From positions 1 through 38,812 of the forward strand of contig JANYDG010000073.1 in NCBI GenBank assembly GCA_025359885.1: a stretch of DNA of 38,812 nucleotides. Reading direction: 5' to 3'. The stretch is from Acidobacteriota bacterium (GTDB lineage Bacteria; Acidobacteriota; Terriglobia; Terriglobales; Acidobacteriaceae). Numbering within the stretch: the stretch's first letter is position 1; every line of letters starts with the position of its first letter. The notes beneath the pieces are model-generated. The model saw only the letters and a list, made by a program, of their open reading frames with translations. It ran no database searches and was not told where the DNA came from. Positions 23,989 through 31,725 of this stretch are shown one piece after another. Position numbers and translations under genes: made by a program.

Positions 23989-24351
23989 TCAAACTTTGCC
24001 TTTCAACGTGCTTATCGTTGCGAAGATCATTCGCCCAACTTCCTGGGATAGGTTCTCTGCCTGCTCTCGCTGTGCTGCATCTCCAAAACCAAGTTCCTTT
24101 GCGATCACTAATTGAGTGGATAATTCAAAGCTTGAGCCTCGCGCCACTCCAAGAAACTGCTTATATTCCGGAGTATTGAGTCGCCCGGCTCCCTCAGCAA
24201 TATTGCTTGGAATCGATACCGCAGCGCGTCTCATTTGGCCAGTCAACCCATACAACTCTTCCTTCGGAAATCCGCTCGTTAACTGGTAGATCAGCACCGT
24301 CAACTGAATCCCCTTTTGCCAAACGATCAGATCTCGATAGGACTTCGCCAT
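23989..24351 (-). CDS. Four-helix-bundle protein, S23 / 23S rRNA intervening-sequence family
   Basis: This 120-residue protein has the family signatures: YRDLIVWQKGIQL near the start, FPKEELYGLTGQMRRAAVSIPSNIAEGAGR in the middle, and an EYKQFLGVARGSSFELSTQL helix. Members form pentameric four-helix bundles. They were first found inside intervening sequences of 23S rRNA genes and are also scattered as single genes; their role is unknown. Here the gene sits between pilC and pilB on the same strand, which is not part of the standard pilus gene set. H1 arrays in opposite orientations flank it, which suggests it arrived as a small mobile or recombined unit. Confidence 0.92.
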   Translation of the reverse strand: MAKSYRDLIVWQKGIQLTVLIYQLTSGFPKEELYGLTGQMRRAAVSIPSNIAEGAGRLNTPEYKQFLGVARGSSFELSTQLVIAKELGFGDAAQREQAENLSQEVGRMIFATISTLKGKV

Positions 24352-24384
24352 TCAAATACTCTCCCCAACCTCAACCAATCTGTC

Positions 24385-24428
24385 TTTCACACTCACACTT
24401 CACACTCACACTCACACTGTTTTTCACA
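24385..24428 (+). repeat. TCACACT-type array (H1)
   Basis: About six to seven 6-7 nt units (CTTTCACACTCACACTTCAC and onward) lie upstream of the S23 gene and end with TTTTCACACT directly next to the pilC 3'-end copy. Confidence 0.88.
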
Positions 24429-24429
24429 C

Positions 24430-24459
24430 TAACTCTGCAACTGCTGCATCTGTCCCAGT
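24430..24459 (-). pseudogene. Duplicated copy of the last ten codons of pilC
   Basis: On the minus strand this reads LGQMQQLQS followed by TAG, compared with LGQVQQLQR and TAG at the true pilC end (24548-24577). By eye 23 of 30 bases match. Both copies are preceded on the plus strand by a CACACTA junction from an H1 array. It looks like a diverged tandem duplication of array plus pilC tail, or the scar of a second pilC-like gene. No further similarity extends beyond these codons. Confidence 0.5.
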
Positions 24460-24502
24460 GGTGACGTTACTTTTCAAACTCCACACCGTCATTGCAGTTG
24501 CC

Positions 24503-24547
24503 TTTCACACTCCACACTCCACACTCACACTGTCTTTCACACTCACA
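24503..24547 (+). repeat. TCACACT-type array (H1) touching the pilC stop
   Basis: CTTTCACACTCCACACTCCA and further units run up to the pilC stop codon; the final CACACT lies directly next to it. This is the third H1 array in the pilB-pilC interval. Confidence 0.88.
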
Positions 24548-25756
24548 CTATCTCTGTAGCTGTTGAACCTGCCCCAGCGAAAAAATAGGCAGATAGAGCG
24601 CAATCAAAATCACCACCACCGCCACGCCCATCACCAGCAGCAAGATCGGCTCAATCAACGCCATCGCCCGCGTCAGCGAAGCGTCCACATCTTCCTCAAA
24701 AAACTCAGATACAGAATTCAACATCTGCGGCAGCGCTCCCGTCTGCTCGCCCACAGCAATCATCTCCGTCGCCACGCCCGGAAATACCTTCGTCGTCACC
24801 AGCGCTGAAGCCAGGCTCTTGCCCTCACGCACCAGCGTGATCGACGAAAACACCGCCTGCGCAATCCGCGCCGAAGAAATCGACTTCGCCGCCGTCTCCA
24901 GTGAAGGCACCAGCGGCAACCCGCCCATCAGCAGCGTCGAAAGCGTACGCCCAAACAGCGCCACCTGGTACTTGGTCCAGATCGTCCCCAGGATAGGCAT
25001 CCCTATCCGAATTCCGTCTACCCGGTCCCGCCCCTTCGCCGTCTTCGCGTACCGGTTCAGCCCATAACCCACCAGCGCCACCGCCGCCAGTACATACGGC
25101 CCGTTCCGCTGCGCACCCACGCCAAAGTTCAGCAGCGAAGTCGTAATCCAGGGCAGCGTTCCCCCCATCTGGTCATACAGCGTCGCAAAGCTCGGCACCA
25201 CATACGTAATCAGAAACGCCAGTAGCCCCGTCACAAAAAACACCAGCACGCACGGATAAATCAGCGACGTAATCAGCTTCTTCCGAAACGTCAGTGAGAT
25301 CTTCTGAAAGCTCACAAACCGTTCCAGCACTTCCTGCAGATTGCCGCTCCGCTCCCCGGCCAGCAGCGTCGTCGTATACATCATCGGAAAACCGCCCTGC
25401 GCCTCAAATGCCACTGAGAGGCTCTCCCCCGCCTTCACCCGATCCGTCACATTCACCAGTTGCTCGGCAAAATGAAGATTCTTCTGGTTTTTCGCCAGCA
25501 TCTCCAGCGACCCGTGGATCGGCAATCCGGCCTTCACCAGCGTCAAAAACTGCTGATTGAAAATCAGAAATGGCTCCAGCTTGGTCTTCTTTTTGCCGCC
25601 GCCAATACCGCCAATCCCACCCTTCGGTTTCACCGAAAATACGTGGTATCCACTCTGAATAAACCGGTGGCGCAGCTCATCCGCCGAGGCAGCCGAGTGC
25701 GTCTGCTCCTGCACCTTCCCCCGCTCATCCGCCAGCTTGATGACAAACTCAGCCAT
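24548..25756 (-). CDS. pilC: PilC/GspF-type inner membrane platform protein
   Basis: This 402-residue protein has the two-repeat GspF architecture. Each repeat is a cytoplasmic helical bundle followed by membrane helices. Repeat one includes FLIFNQQFLTLVKAGLPIHGSLEMLAKNQ and repeat two VALFGRTLSTLLMGGLPLVPSLETAAKSI. Membrane segments include LVFFVTGLLAFLITYVVPSF and the C-terminal LLVMGVAVVVILIALYLPIFSLG. It anchors the PilB motor beneath the assembling fibre. It is the first gene of the operon in this window. The gap to vapC upstream (25757-25892) has no recognised promoter. Confidence 0.95.
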   Translation of the reverse strand: MAEFVIKLADERGKVQEQTHSAASADELRHRFIQSGYHVFSVKPKGGIGGIGGGKKKTKLEPFLIFNQQFLTLVKAGLPIHGSLEMLAKNQKNLHFAEQLVNVTDRVKAGESLSVAFEAQGGFPMMYTTTLLAGERSGNLQEVLERFVSFQKISLTFRKKLITSLIYPCVLVFFVTGLLAFLITYVVPSFATLYDQMGGTLPWITTSLLNFGVGAQRNGPYVLAAVALVGYGLNRYAKTAKGRDRVDGIRIGMPILGTIWTKYQVALFGRTLSTLLMGGLPLVPSLETAAKSISSARIAQAVFSSITLVREGKSLASALVTTKVFPGVATEMIAVGEQTGALPQMLNSVSEFFEEDVDASLTRAMALIEPILLLVMGVAVVVILIALYLPIFSLGQVQQLQR

Positions 25757-25892
25757 GCTCTCCCATGCCGTTCTCTCGAAAGGTTATCAGTTGCAGCAAC
25801 TCAGGTCGCACCAATCCCTGAGCAGATGGACGCGCCACCCCCCGCACACGCTCAAAAGCAACGATTTCTCGAATCCAGCCGCGATTCGCACA

Positions 25893-26294
25893 TCAACTCA
25901 GCAGCGCCACACCGGCCGCCTCAGCCGCCAATCGTAGTGCTTTGTCCAAGGTCGCCAACGGCACCCGCTTCCGCATCGCTAGCTCCAGGTACGCCGCGTC
26001 ATGCACGGTCAGGGAATAGAGTCTGGCCAACTCAAACAGCCCGCCAGGCTCTCGCTCTTCATCGACGAAGATCGGAAAGTTGTCCATATCGATCAAAAAC
26101 TGGGTCGATTCCGCCACCGTAATGCGGTTACGCCGTTCATTGACGAGCAAAATGTTTCGGATCTCGTACCACCATAGCGTCGGCACCCACGCCTGCTCGT
26201 GGTCGAGCGCCCGAAAAGCTGAGTCTGCGACAGGCTGTTGCTCGTCGCAAAAGGCCCAAACCGCCGTCACCGAGGCATCCAGAACAAAAGCCAT
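25893..26294 (-). CDS. vapC: VapC-type PIN-domain toxin
   Basis: This 133-residue PIN-domain ribonuclease keeps all four acidic positions: D6 in MAFVLDASV, E44 in WWYEIRN, D99 in LTVHDAAYLELA and D117 in LATLDKAL. That is consistent with an active Mg-dependent RNase. Start ATG 26294 was chosen because the PIN fold begins here; the longer frame overlaps the antitoxin. It starts ten bases after the stop of the upstream Phd-type antitoxin. Unlike the DUF3368 toxin at 1338, it is full length and probably functional. It lies 136 bp upstream of pilC on the same strand. Confidence 0.92.
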   Translation of the reverse strand: MAFVLDASVTAVWAFCDEQQPVADSAFRALDHEQAWVPTLWWYEIRNILLVNERRNRITVAESTQFLIDMDNFPIFVDEEREPGGLFELARLYSLTVHDAAYLELAMRKRVPLATLDKALRLAAEAAGVALLS

Positions 26295-26304
26295 ATCTGC
26301 CCCT

Positions 26305-26547
26305 TCAGCGTCGTCCTTCGTCCCGAGCACTCAGAATTTCTTCGAGCGATACCGGCTTGGTACGCTCACGAATCGCCAAAATGTTGGCTTTCGCTCGTGC
26401 AATCCGCTCGCTTCTGTCACTTTCCTGTGGCGAAATCCGCGCAATCGCCTTCCCATGCCGCGTAATCACCACCGTCTCGCCCCGCTCCACACGGTCAAGA
26501 ATCCGTAAAAAATGCGTCTTCGCCGCCGATGCCGGTATTGTCTCCAT
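26305..26547 (-). CDS. Phd/YefM-type antitoxin
   Basis: This 80-residue antitoxin has the Phd N-terminal DNA-binding pattern METIPASAAKTHFLRILDRV, continuing ERGETVVITRHGKAIARISP. An Arg/Glu-rich C-terminal helix (RAKANILAIRERTKPVSLEEILS) is expected to block the toxin. ATG 26547 follows GAGG with good spacing; the GTG at 26559 is less likely. It is paired with vapC and probably represses their shared promoter in the 26548-26699 spacer, which it shares divergently with the CapA-family gene. Its GETxxxxxxGKAIAR core is the local reference for the antitoxin remnant at 6901-7053. Confidence 0.92.
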   Translation of the reverse strand: METIPASAAKTHFLRILDRVERGETVVITRHGKAIARISPQESDRSERIARAKANILAIRERTKPVSLEEILSARDEGRR

Positions 26548-26699
26548 CCCGCACCTCACTCGTTTTGACCACTCAGAACGACCACTTTTATCCTACCACC
26601 GGCCCACATCGCCCCTCCCCAATCACGCCCTCATCGCGCTCCGTGTATCCTGATTCCGTTCCTCCACCGTCCCCGGTAACCGTCCAAAGCAGACAGCCC

Positions 26700-28130
26700 A
26701 TGAAGAAGCCAAGCCTCCCCCATTTCGTCTCGCGCCCAGCATGGCTCGCCGCCACCACCCTGCTGCTCGGTGTACTCCTCGGCGCGGCTGCCGTCGCTCT
26801 GTTCGGCACCTTCCACAACGGCACCACCCGTGTCCTCTCCGCTACCTGGCCCCGAGAAACTGCCCGCATCACCTTCGTCGCCGCCGGAGACGTCATACCC
26901 CACCAACCCGTCGTCCTCTCCGCCACCGCCCACAAATCCGAAACCAATCACAATGGCTGGGACGCCCTCTTCGCCTCCACCGCCGACCTCTTCCAGTCTG
27001 CCGATTTCGGCTTCGTCAACCTCGAAACTCCCGTCGCCCCTGCCCACTCCCACGGCTCCAAACCCTTTCTCTTCGACGCCCCCATCGCCCTCCTCGAATC
27101 CCTCAAGGCCAGCGGCATCAAAATCGTCTCCTTCGCCAACAACCACGTCATGGACCAGGGCTGGGCCGGCTTCGCCGAAACCCGCCAGCACCTCACCGAA
27201 CAGGGCCTCCTCTTCGCCGGCAGCGGCGACTCAGCCCAGGACGCATGGAAACCCGTCATCATCGATAAGAATGGCCTCAAAATCGGCGTCCTCGGTATGA
27301 CCCGCTGGCTCAACGGCAACAAGAATCCCGACAAACCAGACTCTGGAGATGCCCAGCCGCATGTGAATTTCTTACCCTACCCCAACGACTCCGGCGGCGC
27401 TCCAGGCTTGGACCAAACCCAGCTCATCGAGGCCGTCAAAGCCGCCCGCGCCCAGTGCGACTTCCTCGTTCTCTCCATCCACTGGGGTACCGAATACGCC
27501 CCCGCGCCCCGCCCCGAAGACACCGAACTCGCCCACAAGCTCATGGATTCAGGCGCCTCCGTCCTCATCGGCCACCACCCCCACGTCCTCCAGCCCGTCG
27601 AAACCTACCTCACCCCAGACGGCCGCTCCACCGTCATCTTCTACTCCCTCGGCAACTTCCTCTCCAACCAGTCACGCACCTACATCGATGGCCTCATGCC
27701 CGACAAAGACGGCGAACCGCGCCAGTCCCTCGTCGTCCGCTTCGCCGCCGTGCAAAAAGACTACGGCCCCGCCGGCAAGCGCGTGGAGTTGGGCAGCGTC
27801 GGCATCTACCCAGCCTGGCAGGAAAACAATCGCAACCAGATCCAGCGCGGCAAAGACTCCGCACCCTTCATCCACCCTGTCCTGATTGATCGAGCCATCG
27901 CCCTCCTCGCCGCCCAGGTAGACGCATTCGATAAGAAGGGAAGTGAACTCACTCCCGAAGAAAAACAGCAATATATAGATGCCAGCAGCCAGCTGAAAGC
28001 CCTCCAGCACCAGCGCGAACTCATCCTCACCCGCACCGGCGACGAATTCGTTTTAGATCCTCCAAAGCCAGACCCACCAAAACTCGACCCACCAAAACTC
28101 GACACGCCAAAGCCAATAACAAAACCGTAG
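26700..28130 (+). CDS. CapA-family (PGA synthesis-type) metallophosphatase-like protein
   Basis: A membrane-anchored 476-residue protein has an N-terminal helix (WLAATTLLLGVLLGAAAVALF) and a CapA domain. Its motifs are in order: TFVAAGDVIPH, FGFVNLETP, VSFANNHVMDQG, LSIHWGTEY, LIGHHPHVLQPVE and VIFYSLGNFLSNQ. The CapA/PgsA type is linked to poly-gamma-glutamate capsule assembly in Bacillus, but many bacteria carry CapA proteins without capB/capC, as here, where the role is unknown. The C-terminus has a repetitive DPPKPDPPKLDPPKLDTPKP tail. Start ATG 26700 directly precedes the anchor; no good Shine-Dalgarno is seen. Confidence 0.92.
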   Translation: MKKPSLPHFVSRPAWLAATTLLLGVLLGAAAVALFGTFHNGTTRVLSATWPRETARITFVAAGDVIPHQPVVLSATAHKSETNHNGWDALFASTADLFQSADFGFVNLETPVAPAHSHGSKPFLFDAPIALLESLKASGIKIVSFANNHVMDQGWAGFAETRQHLTEQGLLFAGSGDSAQDAWKPVIIDKNGLKIGVLGMTRWLNGNKNPDKPDSGDAQPHVNFLPYPNDSGGAPGLDQTQLIEAVKAARAQCDFLVLSIHWGTEYAPAPRPEDTELAHKLMDSGASVLIGHHPHVLQPVETYLTPDGRSTVIFYSLGNFLSNQSRTYIDGLMPDKDGEPRQSLVVRFAAVQKDYGPAGKRVELGSVGIYPAWQENNRNQIQRGKDSAPFIHPVLIDRAIALLAAQVDAFDKKGSELTPEEKQQYIDASSQLKALQHQRELILTRTGDEFVLDPPKPDPPKLDPPKLDTPKPITKP

Positions 28131-28143
28131 CGCCGCAACTCGG

Positions 28144-28683
28144 TTATCGCGCAGGCCGGCAAGCCATATACGCGTCTTTCCCATCCGCAGCCGTTGACAG
28201 CAGCAGCAATGCTCCAGGAATCACCCCCACCTCGGAGCCGACCAGCGCAATTCCCGCCAGCACATCGATCACGACCTTCGTCACCGCCAGCGCGCACGCG
28301 TTCATCTCAATATGCAGGGCCTTCGCCACCCCCGCCATGGAGTCAATAAACGCTCCGATCACCCCGCCCGCCGCAAACGAACCGTAGCTGGTAAACCGGC
28401 TCGCCGACTGCGCCATATCCATCCCCGCGGCGCGTGACGCCTGCACCATCGCAGAACTGTAACCAGCCCCGCCACTCAGCGCGTCGTACGTCGTCTTCGC
28501 CCCTGACAGCGCCGTATTCAACTCCGGACTGTCCTTGATGTACTGATACACCTTCACGGCAAAATGCGCATATTTATCGGCAAATTCTTCCGTCTGCTTT
28601 TCAGGGCCGAGCGTCAACGCATTCTTGACGGCATCATAGATCTTCAAACTCACATCAACATCTTTAGCGATGGACACAGGCAC
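28144..28683 (-). CDS. Hypothetical protein with hydrophobic C-terminal half
   Basis: I do not recognise this 179-residue protein. The first ~60 residues are helical and polar (VDVSLKIYDAVKNALTLG, EEFADKYAHFAVKVYQYI). The middle is Ala/Ser/Gly rich (GGAGYSSAMVQASRAAGMDM). Two or more hydrophobic stretches follow (GSFAAGGVIGAFIDSMAG; KVVIDVLAGIALVGSEVGVI then PGALLLLSTA). The layout resembles membrane-active or secreted effector-like proteins, but no motif supports that. Start is GTG at 28683, or GTG 28677 with a better-spaced AAGG. It converges with the CapA gene 13 bp away, and a decayed region follows upstream. Confidence 0.6.
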   Translation of the reverse strand: MPVSIAKDVDVSLKIYDAVKNALTLGPEKQTEEFADKYAHFAVKVYQYIKDSPELNTALSGAKTTYDALSGGAGYSSAMVQASRAAGMDMAQSASRFTSYGSFAAGGVIGAFIDSMAGVAKALHIEMNACALAVTKVVIDVLAGIALVGSEVGVIPGALLLLSTAADGKDAYMACRPAR

Positions 28684-29039
28684 ATCCTTCTCGGCTGAAC
28701 TTGTCAGCCCGGTAGCGCGAACACACTCAAACGAGCCGGAAAAAAATTAGCCGTAAGGTAACTCCGGTCTAGCAATTCTGTCAATGAAATCCGGTTTGTC
28801 ACTCATCGCGAGCTATTCAGACTGCTTCTCAATCGCTGCCCCCTGCAGCCCAGCCAACCAACAGGTCAAATCGCCTTTTCACCGGTGCCCGGCTTGATTT
28901 TTAATGCCAGAAAGCACCCTCGCCAGAGCCTCAACGTCCAATGCCATCCAGGAGTTGCCCCATGCAGGATTTTCCAGCATAAAGTCGCGAATATCACCGA
29001 CGCGGAGCGCAATCGACCCACCGGTTTGCAGAATGACCC
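28684..29039. other. Gene-poor stretch, probably decayed
   Basis: No convincing gene is seen. A minus-strand frame (28879-29145) ends with LRVGDIRDFMLENPAWGNSW and further residues that look protein-like, but it has no credible start and overlaps the short-chain dehydrogenase relic on the other strand. It may be the tail of another dead gene. No repeats of families A-C or H1/H2 were found here. Confidence 0.4.
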
Positions 29040-29312
29040 TGTCCCGCTGTCCCCCCCCAATGCAAGCCGGTCTGGCTGCATTCAAGGTCGCCATCGAAGC
29101 CAGCATCACGCCTCTCCAGGTTGCCGATTTGGTCTTCGACACCATCCGAGAGAGGGCTCTTCTACATCCTCACCGAGCCCGAATGTACAAAAGTGATCCA
29201 ACATCGAACCGACAGGCTTCTACGGCGTGACAATCCGCAGAGCTCAATGTCGGCGGTCGCAAGGCTTGTTCAAAAGGAGATTGACCGACCAAAGTCCGGC
29301 CACCACAGCTAG
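29040..29312 (+). pseudogene. C-terminal relic of a short-chain dehydrogenase, frameshifted
   Basis: One frame gives AAFKVAIEASITPLQVADLV then FDTIRE. The next frame continues at once with GLFYILTEPECTKVIQHRTD and RLLRRDNP. Together they match the typical C-terminal end of SDR oxidoreductases (a helix with P-x-x-VADxVFDxIRE, then FYILTHPE-like, then a basic helix ending R-NP). The switch lies at about 29150-29156. The Rossmann and catalytic parts are absent, so this is a decayed fragment. The end abuts the ribE stop. Confidence 0.55.
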
Positions 29313-29983
29313 TACCCGTTCGCCACCATCCATGCCTCGGTAATCTCAAACTCCGGTGCCGGATCCGCCTCCATCCGACTCACCGCCAGCTTCATCAGCA
29401 CATCCGCCTCCACATTCACCGCCGCACCCGCCGCAAGCTTGTGCAGATTCGTCCGCCAATACGTCAGCGGCAAAATCGCGATGGTCACAACCTCCCCATC
29501 CCACTCCGCAACCGTCAGCGAAATCCCCTCAATCGCCACCGACCCCTTCTCGACAATCCACTTGCGCGTATGCTCCGGCACCCGCACCTTCAGCGTCCAG
29601 TCCGTGGTCTTTTCGTCGAAATGAGAGCTGTCACGAGCCACTACCGGCTCCAGCGAAACAATCTCGCCCACACCATCCACATGCCCCTGCACCACATGCC
29701 CGCCCAGCGGAGCGCCCGCCGCCGTCGGCAGCTCCAGATTTGTCAGAGACCCCGCCGCCAGCTCTCCCAGCGAAGTCTTCTTCAGCGTCTCCTCCGCCAG
29801 ATCCGCATGAAAAAACTCCGGCTCCACCTCTAGCGCCGTCAAACAGACCCCCGACACCGCCAGCGAATCTCCCTCGCGCAGCCGCCCCGCCAACTCCGCT
29901 GCAGCCACCGTCAGCCGCCTTACCCCGCCCAGATCCACCAGGGAAACAATCGTTCCCGTCCGCTCAATAATCCCAGTAAACAT
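29309..29983 (-). CDS. ribE: Riboflavin synthase, alpha subunit type
   Basis: Riboflavin synthase dismutates two 6,7-dimethyl-8-ribityllumazine molecules to riboflavin, the last step of the pathway. The 224-residue protein starts with the family hallmark MFTGIIERTGTI and has two tandem lumazine-binding beta barrels. Barrel one carries GDSLAVSGVCLTALEV and the hinge motif GGHVVQGHVDGVGEI; barrel two carries VEKGSVAIEGISLTVAEW and TNLHKLAAGAAVNVEADVLMK. It stands alone, without ribD, ribBA or ribH, and no FMN riboswitch was recognised upstream. Its stop lies against the dehydrogenase relic. The divergent spacer to the propeller gene holds its promoter. Confidence 0.96.
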   Translation of the reverse strand: MFTGIIERTGTIVSLVDLGGVRRLTVAAAELAGRLREGDSLAVSGVCLTALEVEPEFFHADLAEETLKKTSLGELAAGSLTNLELPTAAGAPLGGHVVQGHVDGVGEIVSLEPVVARDSSHFDEKTTDWTLKVRVPEHTRKWIVEKGSVAIEGISLTVAEWDGEVVTIAILPLTYWRTNLHKLAAGAAVNVEADVLMKLAVSRMEADPAPEFEITEAWMVANGY

Positions 29984-30102
29984 ATCTCCAGCTTACTGCT
30001 TCTCCCGCCCCTCTCCAACGCTGCGTGCGCATGAACAGAAATTCACCAAACTCCCCCAATGCACCCCCGTACTATGATTCACTGATCATCGGGAGAACTC
30101 CA

Positions 30103-31188
30103 ATGCATCGCTCTACGCCGTTTCTCACTGTCGCCCTTCTCGCTGCCTTGACGCAGCTGGCACTCCATTCCCAGCCCACCCCCGCCCAGACGACTGCGGC
30201 CCCCGTGACCACCCCCGGCCCCTACAAAATCCTCAGCGACACCAAAGTCGGCGGAGAAGGCGGCTTTGACTACGTCTACGCCGACCCCATCGCCCGCAAA
30301 CTCTACATCCCCCGCGGAGGCGCCTCCGCCACTGCGCCCGGCCTCGTCCAGGTCTTCGATCTCGACACACTCAAGTCTGCTGGCACCATCGCCAACACCA
30401 GCGCCCGCGGCGTCGCCGTTGACCAGAAATCCCACCACGCCTTCGCCACCAGCAAGCCCGTCGCCATGTGGGATTCGAAATCCCTCGCCCCCATCAAGAC
30501 CATCGACGTTGACGGCGGCCCCGACGGCATCCTCGCTGACCCATTCAATGGCCGCATCTACGTCTTCAGCCACCGCGCCCCCAACGCCACCGTCATCAAC
30601 GCCGCTGACGGCACCATCGTCGGCACCATTGATCTCGGCGGCGCGCCCGAGCAGGCCGCCACCGACGGCAAAGGCCACATCTACGTCGATATTGAAGACA
30701 AAGCCAACATCGCCGTCATCGACGCAAAAACTCTCACCGTCACTGCCCATTACGACCTCGCCGGAAAGGGTGGCACCTGCGCCGGCCTCGCCATCGATGT
30801 CAAAAACAACATCCTCTTCAGCACTTGCCGCGATCCCCAGGCCATGGTCATCCTCAGCGCCGCCGACGGCAAAATCCTCTCCACTCTCCCCATCGGCAGC
30901 GGCACCGACGGCGCGCTCTTCAATCCCAAAACCCAGGAAGTCTTCAGTTCCCAGGGAGACGGCTCCCTCACAATCGTCAAAGAAGGGAGCCCCACCAAAT
31001 TCTCCGTCGAGCAGACCGTAGCCACCAAACCCCGCGCCAAAACCCTCACCCTCGATGCCAAAACCAACCACATCCTGCTCATCTACGCCGAATTCGGCCC
31101 CCCGCCACCCCCAGCCGCACCCGGCGAACGCCCCGGCCGCCCTCCCATGGTTCCCGGCTCCTTCGCCATCCTCACCGTAGGCAAATAG
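30103..31188 (+). CDS. Secreted YncE-like seven-bladed beta-propeller protein
   Basis: This 361-residue exported protein has a signal peptide (FLTVALLAALTQLALHSQP). YncE-type blades follow, with paired turns such as GFDYVYADPIARKLYIPRGG, RGVAVDQKSHHAFATS, GPDGILADPFNGRIYVFSH, AATDGKGHIYVDIEDK and DGALFNPKTQEVFSSQGDG. Family members bind nucleic acids or act as scaffolds, or are lactonase-like, but no catalytic residues are apparent. Start ATG 30103 has GGGAGAA five bases upstream. A strong terminator follows, so it is a single-gene transcript. A Pro/Gly stretch near the C-terminus is a late loop. Confidence 0.85.
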   Translation: MHRSTPFLTVALLAALTQLALHSQPTPAQTTAAPVTTPGPYKILSDTKVGGEGGFDYVYADPIARKLYIPRGGASATAPGLVQVFDLDTLKSAGTIANTSARGVAVDQKSHHAFATSKPVAMWDSKSLAPIKTIDVDGGPDGILADPFNGRIYVFSHRAPNATVINAADGTIVGTIDLGGAPEQAATDGKGHIYVDIEDKANIAVIDAKTLTVTAHYDLAGKGGTCAGLAIDVKNNILFSTCRDPQAMVILSAADGKILSTLPIGSGTDGALFNPKTQEVFSSQGDGSLTIVKEGSPTKFSVEQTVATKPRAKTLTLDAKTNHILLIYAEFGPPPPPAAPGERPGRPPMVPGSFAILTVGK

Positions 31189-31207
31189 CCTCGCGCGCAA
31201 ATCAAAT

Positions 31208-31257
31208 GGGCCGCTGCGGGTCGGGAATTCACTCCCTCCGCAACGGCCCTTTCCTTT
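31208..31257 (+). terminator. Rho-independent terminator
   Basis: GGGCCGCTGCGG (31208-31219) pairs with CCGCAACGGCCC (31238-31249) with one mismatch, followed by TTTCCTTTT. It lies 20 bp after the YncE-like gene and 13 bp before the convergent zinc-ribbon gene. Confidence 0.88.
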
Positions 31258-31270
31258 TGGACAATTCTCC

Positions 31271-31492
31271 CTAGCTGTCTTTCCGGTAAAGCAGATCCCG
31301 TATCGCCTTCCGCCGCGCCTCGTTCGCCTCCGCCTCCGCCTTGCGCTCTTCCGCGCTCAGCTTGTGCCCGGTCGCAGGCCCTTCCGCGTCCTCCGCGCTG
31401 CATTCCAGGCAGCGGTTCGCAAACCCCGGCTTATCCGGCTTTAACTCAAACTCGTCACCACAAACTGCACATACTCGTATAGGAAAAGGCAT
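31271..31492 (-). CDS. Small zinc-ribbon protein with charged helical tail
   Basis: A 73-residue protein has CxxC pairs at C8-C11 (CAVC) and C28-C31 (CLEC), separated by a strand-rich DEFELKPDKPGFANR loop. A long Glu/Ala/Arg helix follows (SAEERKAEAEANEARRKAIR). The start is ATG 31492, because the frame upstream is unsupported; a purine-rich AGGGGAG abuts the ATG. Similar short zinc-ribbon proteins occur widely in acidobacteria-like genomes, but I know of no assigned function. It converges with the YncE-like gene. Confidence 0.75.
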   Translation of the reverse strand: MPFPIRVCAVCGDEFELKPDKPGFANRCLECSAEDAEGPATGHKLSAEERKAEAEANEARRKAIRDLLYRKDS

Positions 31493-31725
31493 CTCCCCTA
31501 CAGAATACTGAATCCCGCCTCCGCCTTTCAATCTGCCTCACCATCACGACTCCGCCCATTACCCCACCTCAGCCCTAAAGTTCACAGCAAAGTTACCCCA
31601 TCGCACCCCGGCCCGGTTACCCGCAAAATTTAATTTGATGCGCCAGCGGTCATTGGTAACCCCTGCCCTGTTTCGCACTCAAAATCGCCGCCAATACCCG
31701 TACGATCGTCCCAATCGGAGACACC

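Noticed and set aside
24385-24547. CRISPR array
   Set aside because: Units are only 6-7 nt with no unique spacers of constant length, and no cas gene is nearby.
25757-25892. Sigma-54 promoter for the pilus operon
   Set aside because: A TGG...TTGC-like string exists on the minus strand but the GG-GC spacing is about 13 and not 10 bases.
28879-29145. Minus-strand 88-codon ORF as a real gene
   Set aside because: Part looks protein-like, but there is no ribosome site and it overlaps the better supported dehydrogenase relic; kept only as a possible dead fragment.
29984-30102. FMN riboswitch upstream of ribE
   Set aside because: The 119-bp spacer has none of the conserved RFN-element sequence blocks that I can recognise.
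30079-31200. Minus-strand ORF opposite the YncE-like gene
   Set aside because: Acidic Gly-rich shadow; the plus-strand gene has a signal peptide, ribosome site and terminator.
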